The translations under genes were made by a program, and so were the position numbers. A stretch of 32,339 bases of DNA from Lachnospiraceae bacterium AM48-27BH (GTDB lineage: Bacteria > Bacillota > Clostridia > Lachnospirales > Lachnospiraceae): the NCBI GenBank assembly GCA_003478355.1, contig QUFC01000045.1, forward strand, positions 1-32,339, in the 5' to 3' direction. The notes beneath the pieces are model-generated. The model was not told where the DNA came from, did not search any database, and worked only from the letters and a program-made list of their open reading frames with translations. Positions 24,315 through 32,339 of the stretch are shown piece by piece (positions within the stretch are counted from its first letter, which is position 1; each line of letters begins with the position of its first letter).

Positions 24315-25538
24315 TTACTTATCATCAGCTGCTGCTACGCCTGGCAGAGTCTTGCCTTCCAGGAACTCCAGGGATGCACCGCCACCTGTAGAGATATGGC
24401 TCATCTTATCTGCAAAACCTAACTGGTTAACTGCTGCTGCAGAGTCACCGCCACCGATGATGGTAGTTGCATCTGTCTCAGCTAATGCTTTTGCTACTGC
24501 AATCGTACCTGCTGCTAAGGTTGGGTTCTCGAATACGCCCATCGGTCCGTTCCAAACAACGGTCTTAGCGGTCTTAACAGCATCTGCATACATCTGAGCG
24601 GTCTTAGGTCCGATATCGCAGCCTTCTCTGTCTGCTGGCATATCAGCAACACCATAAACCTCAGTCTCAACCGGAGCATCGATTGGGTTCGGGAACTCAG
24701 CGATGGTTACAGAGTCAACTGGCAGAAGTAATTTCTTGCCTAATTTCTCAGCTTTCTCCATCATCTCTTTGCAGTAATCTAACTTCGTGTCATCTACTAA
24801 GGATTTACCGATCTCATAGCCCTGTGCTTTTAAGAAAGTATAAGCCATACCACCACCAATGATCAGGGTATCGCATTTCTCAAGCAGGTTGGAGATTACG
24901 TTTAATTTATCAGCAACTTTTGCGCCGCCTAAGATTGCAACGAAAGGTCTTACCGGGTTCTCAACTGCATTACCTAAGAAGTCGATCTCTTTCTGCATCA
25001 GATAACCAACTGCGTTTGTGCCGCCCTTTGCAGTGATGAACTTGGTTACGCCTGCAACAGAAGCATGTGCTCTGTGGGAGGAACCAAATGCGTCACATAC
25101 ATAATCGTCAGCCAGATCAGCCAGCTCTTTGCTGAACTCTTCGCCGTTCTTAGTCTCTTCTGCGCCACGGAAACGGGTGTTCTGTAACAGAACAACATCG
25201 CCGTCGTTCATCTCAGCAACAGCCTTGGTAGCAGCCTCGCCTGTTACGTGATAATCGGATACGAATACAACCTTCTTGCCTAATTTCTCTTCCAGTCTTG
25301 CTGCAACCGGAGCTAAGGACTCACCCTCGTTCGGGCCATTTTTTACTTTTCCTAAGTGGGAGCAGAGAATTACTTTTGCGCCTTCATTGATCAGCTTCTG
25401 GATCGTAGGAAGAGCTGCAACGATACGGGTCTCGTCTGTGATCACACCATTCTTTAACGGTACGTTGAAATCACAGCGTACTAACACTCTTCTGCCTTTT
25501 AAGTTCTTTAAATCATCAACGGATTTTTTATTTAACAT
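24315..25538 (-). CDS. pgk: phosphoglycerate kinase
   Basis: This enzyme makes ATP from 1,3-bisphosphoglycerate. The 407-residue protein shows [79 protein letters not shown] and [11 protein letters not shown]. It is slightly longer than most bacterial homologues. The frame opens at 25586, but ATG 25538 ([13 protein letters not shown]) has AGGGAG 7 bases upstream. It is the first gene of pgk-tpiA-gpmI, downstream of gap and its terminator. Confidence 0.97.
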   Translation of the reverse strand: MLNKKSVDDLKNLKGRRVLVRCDFNVPLKNGVITDETRIVAALPTIQKLINEGAKVILCSHLGKVKNGPNEGESLAPVAARLEEKLGKKVVFVSDYHVTGEAATKAVAEMNDGDVVLLQNTRFRGAEETKNGEEFSKELADLADDYVCDAFGSSHRAHASVAGVTKFITAKGGTNAVGYLMQKEIDFLGNAVENPVRPFVAILGGAKVADKLNVISNLLEKCDTLIIGGGMAYTFLKAQGYEIGKSLVDDTKLDYCKEMMEKAEKLGKKLLLPVDSVTIAEFPNPIDAPVETEVYGVADMPADREGCDIGPKTAQMYADAVKTAKTVVWNGPMGVFENPTLAAGTIAVAKALAETDATTIIGGGDSAAAVNQLGFADKMSHISTGGGASLEFLEGKTLPGVAAADDK

Positions 25539-25575
25539 GATAATTCTCCCTTCATGGACAGATAATAAATGAATC

Positions 25576-25598
25576 TCATAGGACATACTTTCCTATGA
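25576..25598 (-). promoter_or_regulatory. 8-bp hairpin in the pgk leader
   Basis: TCATAGGA (25576-25583) and TCCTATGA (25591-25598) are perfectly complementary around a 7-base loop. The hairpin lies between the gap terminator and the pgk RBS. It may stabilise the processed pgk message or affect read-through; no known riboswitch is recognised. Confidence 0.4.
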
Positions 25599-25601
25599 AA
25601 T

Positions 25602-25638
25602 AAAAAGGGTCCGGCCCAAACATGACCGGACCCTTTTT
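25602..25638 (-). terminator. terminator downstream of gap
   Basis: A 13-bp perfect GC-rich stem, AAAAAGGGTCCGG (25602-25614) with CCGGACCCTTTTT (25626-25638), with an 11-base loop and a U-run on the minus strand, lies 21 bases after the gap stop. It probably sets the ratio of gap to pgk-tpiA-gpmI transcripts. Confidence 0.88.
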
Positions 25639-25659
25639 GAGTCACATTTAATTCAACAA

Positions 25660-26691
25660 TTAGCCTAACTCAGCGAAGTATTTGATTGTTCTAACCATCT
25701 GGCTGGTGTAGGAGTTCTCGTTATCGTACCAAGAAACAACCTGAACCTCATACAGATCGTCAGCAATCTGAGCTACCATAGTCTGAGTAGCATCGAACAG
25801 GGAACCAAATCTCATACCGATAACGTCGGAAGAAACGATCGGATCCTCGTTGTAACCGAAGGACTCGCTAGCTGCTGCTTTCATAGCTGCGTTGATAGCT
25901 TCTTTGGTTACATCTTTGCCCTTAACAACTGCGGTTAAGATAGTAGTGGAACCAGTTGGTACTGGAACACGCTGTGCAGAACCGATCAGTTTGCCGTTTA
26001 ACTCTGGGATAACCAGACCGATTGCTTTTGCAGCACCAGTAGAGTTAGGAACGATGTTAGCAGCGCCTGCTCTTGCTCTTCTTAAATCGCCTTTTCTGTG
26101 TGGTCCATCAAGGATCATCTGATCACCAGTGTAAGCATGGATTGTGCTCATGATACCAGACTGGATTGGTGCATAGTCATTTAATGCTTTAGCCATAGGA
26201 GCTAAGCAGTTTGTTGTACAGGAAGCTGCGGAAATGATCTTATCCTCTGCAGTCAGAGTCTTCTCATTTACGCTGTAAACGATAGTTGGCAGATCGTTGC
26301 CAGCTGGTGCGGAAATAACAACTTTCTTAGCGCCTGCATCGATATGAGCCTGGGATTTTGCTTTGGAAGTATAGAATCCAGTACACTCCAGAACTACATC
26401 AACACCGATCTCACCCCAAGGAAGATTAGCAGCATCTTTCTCAGCATAAATTTTGATAGTCTTGCCATCAACAGTGATGGAATCCTCGCCAGCCTCTACA
26501 GTGTGCAGATTCTCGCCGATTTTTCCAGTATATCCGCCCTGAGCGGTATCATATTTTAATAAGTGAGCTAACATCTTAGGATCTGTTAAGTCGTTGATTG
26601 CAACTACTTCGTATCCCTCAGCTCCGAACATCTGTCTGAATGCAAGACGTCCAATACGTCCAAAACCATTGATTGCTACTTTTACTGCCAT
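25660..26691 (-). CDS. gap: glyceraldehyde-3-phosphate dehydrogenase, type I
   Basis: The enzyme oxidises glyceraldehyde 3-phosphate to 1,3-bisphosphoglycerate with NAD. The 343-residue protein has INGFGRIGR at the N-terminus, the catalytic Cys158 in [12 protein letters not shown], the [11 protein letters not shown] segment with the catalytic His, and [14 protein letters not shown] at the C-terminus. Two in-frame ATGs exist. 26691 is used because the other directly abuts the AGGAGG and the product then starts [11 protein letters not shown] as in homologues. It has its own promoter and terminator. Confidence 0.98.
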   Translation of the reverse strand: MAVKVAINGFGRIGRLAFRQMFGAEGYEVVAINDLTDPKMLAHLLKYDTAQGGYTGKIGENLHTVEAGEDSITVDGKTIKIYAEKDAANLPWGEIGVDVVLECTGFYTSKAKSQAHIDAGAKKVVISAPAGNDLPTIVYSVNEKTLTAEDKIISAASCTTNCLAPMAKALNDYAPIQSGIMSTIHAYTGDQMILDGPHRKGDLRRARAGAANIVPNSTGAAKAIGLVIPELNGKLIGSAQRVPVPTGSTTILTAVVKGKDVTKEAINAAMKAAASESFGYNEDPIVSSDVIGMRFGSLFDATQTMVAQIADDLYEVQVVSWYDNENSYTSQMVRTIKYFAELG

Positions 26692-26755
26692 GATTTTCAT
26701 TCCTCCTAAAGAATAAATTAAATGCGATTGTTAAAATCTAATCAACCCATTTAGT

Positions 26756-26784
26756 ATTTTACCTAATTTTGCTAGAAATATCAA
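26756..26784 (-). promoter_or_regulatory. gap promoter
   Basis: On the minus strand TTGATA (26779-26784), a 17-base spacer and TAAAAT (26756-26761) form a good promoter, about 65 bases ahead of the gap start codon. Confidence 0.7.
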
Positions 26785-26813
26785 GCCCTTTTTGCATCAT
26801 AAGTGACTATTTC

Positions 26814-28622
26814 TCACCTATTCTCCGGGAGTTTTCCCTGATTCATGCCCTGCATTTCCCAGAATACCCCTTTTTTCTCCATCAGTGTCTCATAATCCCC
26901 TTCTTCCACGCATTGTCCAGCTTTCATGACCATGATCTTTTTCACGTTCCGGATGGTAGAAAGACGATGGGCAACGATAAATGTGGTCTTGCCTTTGGAA
27001 AGCTTCTCAAAAGCCTGCTGGACCTTCCGTTCGGAGATGTTATCCAGGGCAGAGGTTGCTTCATCCCAAAGAATGATGTCTGGTTTCCGCAGGAGAGAGC
27101 GGGCAATACTGATCCGCTGGCGCTGACCACCGGATAAGCGTCCTCCGTGTTCTCCAAGATTGGTGTCCAGACCCTTGGGCAAATTTTTCACGACCTCATC
27201 TAAATTAGCAGCTTTCAGCACCTGCCACAGTTCTTCTTCCGTGACATCCGCGCTTCCATAAGTGATATTCTGCCGGACAGTGCCGGAAAATAAGATCGTT
27301 TCCTGGGGAACCACAGCCAGATGTCTGCGGAAAGACCGGAAATCCAGATTTCTCATATTTTCTCCATCTAAAAGTATTTCTCCGGAATCCGGTCTCATAA
27401 AACCAATCAGCATATTTAACACCGTGCTTTTTCCGGCTCCAGACTCACCGACCAGTGCAATGGTCTCTCCCGGCTCTGCTTTTAAGGAAAAATCCTTTAG
27501 AACCGGCTCACTGGCCTCTGGATACTGGTAGGTCACATGCCGGAATTCCACTGCTCCTTTTATATGATCCACTGGATTTTTCCCCGTATAATCTTCTTCA
27601 TCATAAGAAGTCATCACTTCTCCGATCGAATGAAGGGATTCAAAACCCTTGGCCATGATCGGCACCAGATTCATGATATTGGTCAGCTGAGTGATAATGG
27701 TCGTGTAATAACTCTGATACAGCACCACATCGCCGATGGTTACTTTCCCCTGGATTGCCAGATAGGAAGTAAATCCTAAGCACACCAGCTGGGAAACCTG
27801 GAAGATCACCCAGCCGGTCGCGCCAAACAGATTCTGAACCACATCCAGACGATAACCATTTTCTGCCACATGCTCCAGATAGCCGGTCATTTTCTGGATC
27901 TCCTCCTCCTCCAGAGCGTGGGCTCTGGTGATCGGGATCAGTTCCATCATCTCCATCACATGACCGGAGGTATGCTCCACTTCCTGTCGGAACTGCTGGT
28001 TCGTCTCCTTCATCTGTTTGCGGAAAAGAAATACCGCTGCCGCAGACATTGGAATCGTCACCAGGAACATGATAAACACGATCCGGCTGTGAGCCAGCGT
28101 CACCGTCAGGGCAATCCCGACGCTTAACAGAATGGAAACCATCTGGATAGACAGCTGGGTGGACAGATTCTCCACTGCCTCCACATCACGCATGATCTTG
28201 GATTGCAGCCGTCCGCTGGACATCTGTTTATGATACAGGATCGACAAATGCTGCAGTTTTCTCACCAATGCACCCCGCAGCTCCGCCTCTACCTGTCGGA
28301 TCGCCAGACTGCGGAAATGAACATGTAAATGGCTGGTTGGAAGATTTTGTATGGTCATCACTGCCATAAACAGCAGATACCATACGATCATGCCATATTC
28401 CGCCTGATTTCCGGACGCAGCAATATCCACAACCTTTGCCGTTATAATAGGAAGAATCCACGCCGGTGAGTGTTTGATCACATAAAACAACAGGGATAAA
28501 AACAAATATCCGTAGCTGCCCCGGTACAGGCCAAACAACAGTTTTAAGGAGTGATCTCCACATTTCTCATATAATTCTTCTATCTGTAGTTCTTTGGACT
28601 GTCTGATAAAAAAATGTTTCAT
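26814..28622 (-). CDS. ABC exporter-type half-transporter (membrane plus ATPase)
   Basis: This 602-residue fusion of a six-helix type I exporter membrane domain (about 30-330) and an ATPase domain shows Walker A GESGAGKST (392-400), Q-loop Gln440, signature LSGGQ (496-500), Walker B IILWDE (516-521) and the H-loop AHRLSTI. Substrate cannot be read; homologues export lipids, drugs or peptides. Its ATG overlaps the stop of the upstream GH4 gene (ATGA), so it is translationally coupled to a glycosidase operon. That is unusual, since sugar uptake systems normally use separate permease and binding-protein genes. A single half-transporter would act as a homodimer. Confidence 0.92.
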   Translation of the reverse strand: MKHFFIRQSKELQIEELYEKCGDHSLKLLFGLYRGSYGYLFLSLLFYVIKHSPAWILPIITAKVVDIAASGNQAEYGMIVWYLLFMAVMTIQNLPTSHLHVHFRSLAIRQVEAELRGALVRKLQHLSILYHKQMSSGRLQSKIMRDVEAVENLSTQLSIQMVSILLSVGIALTVTLAHSRIVFIMFLVTIPMSAAAVFLFRKQMKETNQQFRQEVEHTSGHVMEMMELIPITRAHALEEEEIQKMTGYLEHVAENGYRLDVVQNLFGATGWVIFQVSQLVCLGFTSYLAIQGKVTIGDVVLYQSYYTTIITQLTNIMNLVPIMAKGFESLHSIGEVMTSYDEEDYTGKNPVDHIKGAVEFRHVTYQYPEASEPVLKDFSLKAEPGETIALVGESGAGKSTVLNMLIGFMRPDSGEILLDGENMRNLDFRSFRRHLAVVPQETILFSGTVRQNITYGSADVTEEELWQVLKAANLDEVVKNLPKGLDTNLGEHGGRLSGGQRQRISIARSLLRKPDIILWDEATSALDNISERKVQQAFEKLSKGKTTFIVAHRLSTIRNVKKIMVMKAGQCVEEGDYETLMEKKGVFWEMQGMNQGKLPENR

Positions 28623-30031
28623 TGAATTTCTTTTTTCCAGCCTTCTGGAAGCACATCTAAGGTGTTCTGAATCATCTCTTTTAACAGTTTCTCACCGTCT
28701 TCTCTGGAAATCCGCCCATGAACCAGAGGATCATTCATAAATGCCTCATAAGCCAATCCAAAATTCGGTTTCATGGCTGCTTCCAGAATTCTCTCATGAT
28801 TCTCCACATGAGGCATCACCAGATCCCGGATCACCGGCTTCATTTCTCCAGCAAAAATCGGCTGGATGGTTCCTTTATAAAATACCGCATTGGTTTCTAC
28901 CACTGCAGTTCTTGGCAGATTTGGAATCTGGCCCGCTGTATTTGGAATATTGACATTACTTACCATACGGTTTAAACCACAGAGTGCCTTCATCAGCAGG
29001 ATTCCTTCTTCACCTGTAGCCTCTAATTTCAGTTCTTCTTCTCCAGAAGCCAGGCGTTTCGCCTCCTCGATTTTCTCTGCCTGGCGCTCTTTTCTCCAGG
29101 ATACCGGAGTTAAGGCAAATTTCCACTGATGTACCTGCTCTGGATCTCTTAAATACACATCGCCCGGCAGAAATTCTGCCAGATGACGGTCACCTGCTGC
29201 CGCGATATTACCATATTTGTTAAACAGATCCATCTTTACCCTGTGAGCACAGTTAAAGGTTCCATTCATCCAGTTGCGGTCCGGATCATGGTATCCGTCC
29301 TCAAAATGTTCATCAATAAATTTCCGATAAATCGGGAATAAATCAACGCCCCTGCAGCTTGCACGGTCAAACCAGGTAAAATGGTTAATTCCCTGAACAT
29401 TGACAATCACCTCATCACGTTCCACATCGGTTTCACCGGTTGCCAGCTGATACATATCCCGCAGGATCTTCTGGGTTCCAAACACTTCATGACAACATCC
29501 AAAGGCTTTGATCTGAGGAAATACCCGGTATAAAGTCTTCACGCAAAGGGTCATTGGATTGGTGTAATTGATTACCAGAGTTTCTGGGCAGTACTCCTTA
29601 ATTGCTTCTGCAATTTCCACAAACATTGGAATGGTACGCAAAGCCCTCACCAGTCCTCCTGGGCCTGCAGTATCGCCTACAGACTGATAAATTCCATATT
29701 TTTCTGGCAGATGGACGTCCGAAGCCATATGATCAAATGTACCTGGCAGAATCGAAATGATCACAAATTCCGGTTTTTTCTCCAGAAGCTCCTTCAAAGA
29801 ACCGCTGACCTCAAATTTCCAGTTGCCCTTTACATCTGACCGTTTAAATAATCTGGTTCCAATCTCTGCGTTCTGTTCCGCCATTGGACGGTCGATGTCA
29901 TAAAGATCAATAATGCCGGACATCTTCTCTTCTCTGGCCAGATCCTTAAAAAATGTCCATGCCCATCCATGGCTTCCACCTCCAATATAAGCAACCCGTA
30001 CATCACTGCATGTTCCATTCTGAACTTTCAT
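28619..30031 (-). CDS. glycoside hydrolase family 4, NAD- and metal-dependent
   Basis: GH4 enzymes cleave glycosides by an oxidation-elimination mechanism using NAD and Mn. The 470-residue protein has the N-terminal Rossmann motif AYIGGGSHGW (14-23), NYTNPM (155-160), the metal ligand Cys180 in the signature CHEV (180-183) and the second metal ligand His217 in GINHF. Among characterised GH4 proteins CHEV is associated with alpha-glucosidases of the Thermotoga AglA type, so an alpha-glucosidase is the first guess. Alpha-galacturonidase LplD-like enzymes are an alternative. GGGAGG precedes ATG 30031; it follows the GH3 gene by 25 bases and overlaps the ABC gene. Confidence 0.9.
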   Translation of the reverse strand: MKVQNGTCSDVRVAYIGGGSHGWAWTFFKDLAREEKMSGIIDLYDIDRPMAEQNAEIGTRLFKRSDVKGNWKFEVSGSLKELLEKKPEFVIISILPGTFDHMASDVHLPEKYGIYQSVGDTAGPGGLVRALRTIPMFVEIAEAIKEYCPETLVINYTNPMTLCVKTLYRVFPQIKAFGCCHEVFGTQKILRDMYQLATGETDVERDEVIVNVQGINHFTWFDRASCRGVDLFPIYRKFIDEHFEDGYHDPDRNWMNGTFNCAHRVKMDLFNKYGNIAAAGDRHLAEFLPGDVYLRDPEQVHQWKFALTPVSWRKERQAEKIEEAKRLASGEEELKLEATGEEGILLMKALCGLNRMVSNVNIPNTAGQIPNLPRTAVVETNAVFYKGTIQPIFAGEMKPVIRDLVMPHVENHERILEAAMKPNFGLAYEAFMNDPLVHGRISREDGEKLLKEMIQNTLDVLPEGWKKEIQ

Positions 30032-30056
30032 ATTTTTATGCCTCCCTAATTTATGA

Positions 30057-32171
30057 TTAAAATTTGATATCTAACGCAATTGCCTTTGTTCCTGTCAGTT
30101 CTTCACTGCGCTTATCTGGTCCGTGAGTTCCTACATATAATAAATAGTCACTGCCATCCTGCACCCGTTTTCCCTGGTCATTCACTACCGTAAAAGCGTA
30201 CTCATCTAACTGGATCTCTCCCTGTCTGGTCTCGCCAGGTGCCAGACATACTTTGGCAAATCCGCACAGAACTGTATTCCGCACTTCCCACTTTGAAGTA
30301 CGGTTTTTCTTGTAAACCTGAACCGTCTCTTCCACTGCCCGGTCAGAATGGTTAACGATCTCATAAGAAACTTTTTTACTTTCCGAATCATAAGCTGCGC
30401 TTATCACTTCTGCCCTTCCATAAGTCAGGCCATATCCAAATGGATAGAGAACTCCCTGTTCCACATAACGGTACGTTCTGTTTTTTAGAGAATAATCTGT
30501 AAAATCCGGAATTTCATAATCGCCACCATAGAATGTCACTGGAAGCTTGCCTGACGGAGCGGTTTTCCCTGCTAAAATATCTGCCAGAACCTGTCCGCCT
30601 TCCGCACCCGGATACCAGGTCTGGATCACAGCCGCCGCCCGGTCCGCGTAAGGGCTCAGATCCATGCAGCTGCCTGCCATACAGCACAGAACCACAGGTG
30701 TGCCGCAATCCAGAACCGCATCGATCAATTTCTGTTGTGTCTCCGGGAAATGAAGATCCTCTTTATCTCCGCCAATGCATTCTCCTGTACTGATATGATG
30801 GGCTTCTCCCTCATACCGTTCATCCAGTCCTACACACAGCACCACCACATCACTGGCCCTGGCAACCACACAGCTTTCGGAAACCCGGTCATATTCTCTA
30901 GCCAGGCGCTCTGTCCTTGGATTTACCACATCGCTGCCTGACGCATAATAAAGACGGGTATCTGGAAATGCCTTTCTCATACCTTCCATCACGGTCACAA
31001 AATGCGAAGCCGTTCCGTGATAATTACCCTGAAGTACTACACTGGAATCTGCATTCGGACCGATCACGCCGATCGAATGGATCTTTTTCTGATCCAATGG
31101 CAGAATCCCATCATTTTTTAATAACACCATTCCTTCTGCTGCAGCACGGTAATTCAGACTAACGGCATCCGGCGTATCCACATCCTGGATATCCAGCTGA
31201 TCCCACGGTGTTTCCTGGTTCATCCCCAGTAAAATCCGTGTAGTTAAAGCCCGTACTGCCGCTGTATGGATCTCCTCTTCTGTCACCATTCCCTGATAAT
31301 AAGCCTTCATCAGCTGGTTATAACAGCTGCCGCAGTTCACATCACATCCTGCTTTCATGGCCATAGCTGCGGATTCTTCCGGGCTGGTGGTCACCATATG
31401 ATGCTCATGGAAATCCCTCAAGGCCCAGCAGTCAGACACATAATAACCTTCAAAACCCCAGTCTTCTCTTAATATATCCGTGATCAGCCGTTTGTTTCCG
31501 CACAAAGGCGTTCCATTCAGGCTGCTGTAACCACCCATGGCACCTTCTACCTGACCTTCTTTTACACAGTATTCAAAAGCTGGAAGATAAGTCTCCCACA
31601 GATCCTTCTCGGACACCTGGGCGTCAAATTCGTGGCGCAGGGCCTCCGGACCGGAATGAACTGCCATATGTTTCACACAGGCCGCCGCTTTTAAGAATTT
31701 CTCATCATCCCCCTGGATTCCTTCAATGAACTTTTCTCCCATGTGTCCTGTCAGATAGGGATCTTCTCCAAAGGTCTCATGACCTCTTCCCCATCTGGGA
31801 TCACGAAAAATATTGATATTGGGAGACCAATAGGTAAGGCCTTTATAAATGTCATAGTCCTTCTCCCGCTGGAATCCGTTATATTTTGCCCTTCCCTCTG
31901 TGGAAATGCAGTCTCCGATCTCTTTTACCAGTTCTTCGTCAAAAGATGCAGCCATGGCGATGGGAACCGGAAAAACAGTAGCTGTTCCGGCTCTCGCCAC
32001 TCCATGAAGAGCTTCATTCCACCAGTTATACTCCGGAATTCCTGCTTTTGGAATCGCCGGAGACTCATATTTTAAAAGCATGGCCTGTTCTTCGATGGAA
32101 AGATCTTTTAAATATGTTTCTGCCTTCTCCCTGGCCTGTTCTCTTGCCTGCTGCCGAAGTTTTTCCTTCAT
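30057..32171 (-). CDS. glycoside hydrolase family 3 (beta-glucosidase or beta-xylosidase)
   Basis: The 704-residue enzyme has no signal peptide and is probably cytosolic. The N-terminal barrel has YNWWNEALHGVARAG (48-62), DPRWGRGHETFGEDPYL, the substrate-binding KH pair (167-168) and the nucleophile Asp247 in YYVSDCWA. The second domain has a probable acid/base Glu in YEGEAHH, and a C-terminal fibronectin III-like domain (TVQVYKKNRTSKWE, CLAPGETRQGEI) closes the protein. NWWNEALHGVAR is frequent in beta-xylosidases and beta-glucosidases, so both are possible. It is followed by GH4, suggesting an operon that degrades mixed alpha- and beta-linked oligosaccharides inside the cell. Confidence 0.92.
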   Translation of the reverse strand: MKEKLRQQAREQAREKAETYLKDLSIEEQAMLLKYESPAIPKAGIPEYNWWNEALHGVARAGTATVFPVPIAMAASFDEELVKEIGDCISTEGRAKYNGFQREKDYDIYKGLTYWSPNINIFRDPRWGRGHETFGEDPYLTGHMGEKFIEGIQGDDEKFLKAAACVKHMAVHSGPEALRHEFDAQVSEKDLWETYLPAFEYCVKEGQVEGAMGGYSSLNGTPLCGNKRLITDILREDWGFEGYYVSDCWALRDFHEHHMVTTSPEESAAMAMKAGCDVNCGSCYNQLMKAYYQGMVTEEEIHTAAVRALTTRILLGMNQETPWDQLDIQDVDTPDAVSLNYRAAAEGMVLLKNDGILPLDQKKIHSIGVIGPNADSSVVLQGNYHGTASHFVTVMEGMRKAFPDTRLYYASGSDVVNPRTERLAREYDRVSESCVVARASDVVVLCVGLDERYEGEAHHISTGECIGGDKEDLHFPETQQKLIDAVLDCGTPVVLCCMAGSCMDLSPYADRAAAVIQTWYPGAEGGQVLADILAGKTAPSGKLPVTFYGGDYEIPDFTDYSLKNRTYRYVEQGVLYPFGYGLTYGRAEVISAAYDSESKKVSYEIVNHSDRAVEETVQVYKKNRTSKWEVRNTVLCGFAKVCLAPGETRQGEIQLDEYAFTVVNDQGKRVQDGSDYLLYVGTHGPDKRSEELTGTKAIALDIKF

Positions 32172-32239
32172 TGATCCGCCCCCACTGTTTACTCTTGTTG
32201 TTTACTTTTACTGTTTGTTTTTGCTATTTGTTTTGCTGC

Positions 32240-32339
32240 TTATTTCCGATTGGCTTTCATTTTCTCCTTATCCGCATGGAAATCCAGGTAAGAAGCATCC
32301 GGGTAGGAATACTCACCACGATAATTGGAAGCATTATAA
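32240..32339 (-). CDS. C-terminal end of an unidentified upstream gene
   Basis: A minus-strand frame enters from the right edge and ends at TAA 32240-32242 after YNASNYRGEYSYPDAS, then YLDFHADKEKMKANRK. It is 68 bases upstream of the GH3 gene with no obvious terminator between, so it is probably the previous gene of the same operon. The tail is too short to assign a family. Confidence 0.5.
   Translation of the reverse strand, partial: YNASNYRGEYSYPDASYLDFHADKEKMKANRK

Noticed and set aside
1..32339. CRISPR arrays, tRNA or rRNA genes, prophage genes
   Set aside because: No regularly spaced repeats, cloverleaf sequences or rRNA segments were seen on either strand.

Overview
The window looks like chromosome of a spore-forming gut-type Clostridia, most likely a Lachnospiraceae member. 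The basis is a conserved minus-strand block of lepA, hemW, spoIIP, gpr, holA, comEC and a GerMN lipoprotein, the clustered glycolytic genes gap-pgk-tpiA-gpmI, strong AGGAGG-type ribosome binding sites, and two sporulation proteins. Species cannot be fixed from what is here. Almost everything is on the minus strand; the exceptions are rpsT, one zinc-ribbon membrane protein and a gene remnant.

Positions 1-6430 form an accessory island, visibly AT-rich compared with the rest. It carries a compact RiPP cassette: two tandem, homologous radical SAM/SPASM peptide maturases and, downstream, a 35-residue Cys/Gly/Asp-rich peptide (274-381) with an excellent RBS, the likely precursor. The cassette lies between the 5' end of an IS256-family element (1 to about 144) and a scar made of a decayed IS66 element (3128-4945) abutting a decayed IS256 element (about 4946-6300). 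A plus-strand stub of what looks like an Rpn-type nuclease gene follows. No transporter, peptidase or immunity gene is visible, so the system is either minimal or continues beyond the left edge.

Positions 6500-20650 are housekeeping: a lepA-hemW-thioredoxin-reductase-like operon, spoIIP, gpr, rpsT (plus strand, consensus promoter, bidirectional terminator), holA, and a degV / histidine kinase / GerMN lipoprotein / comEC operon. The thioredoxin-reductase-like protein keeps its CATC redox pair but has lost both NADPH-binding motifs. Three core genes (rpsT, gpr, the histidine kinase) each carry one apparent single-base deletion, two or three of them in short homopolymers. This points to consensus sequence errors at least as much as to real mutations.

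Positions 20929-26813 hold a plus-strand zinc-ribbon membrane protein with paired 12-bp direct repeats just upstream of its promoter, then gap, pgk, tpiA and gpmI. The pgk-tpiA gap holds a long inverted repeat that looks like a dispersed intergenic element. Positions 26814-32339 are a carbohydrate operon: the end of an unidentified gene, a GH3 glycosidase, a GH4 NAD-dependent glycosidase and an ABC exporter-type protein coupled to it by an ATGA overlap.
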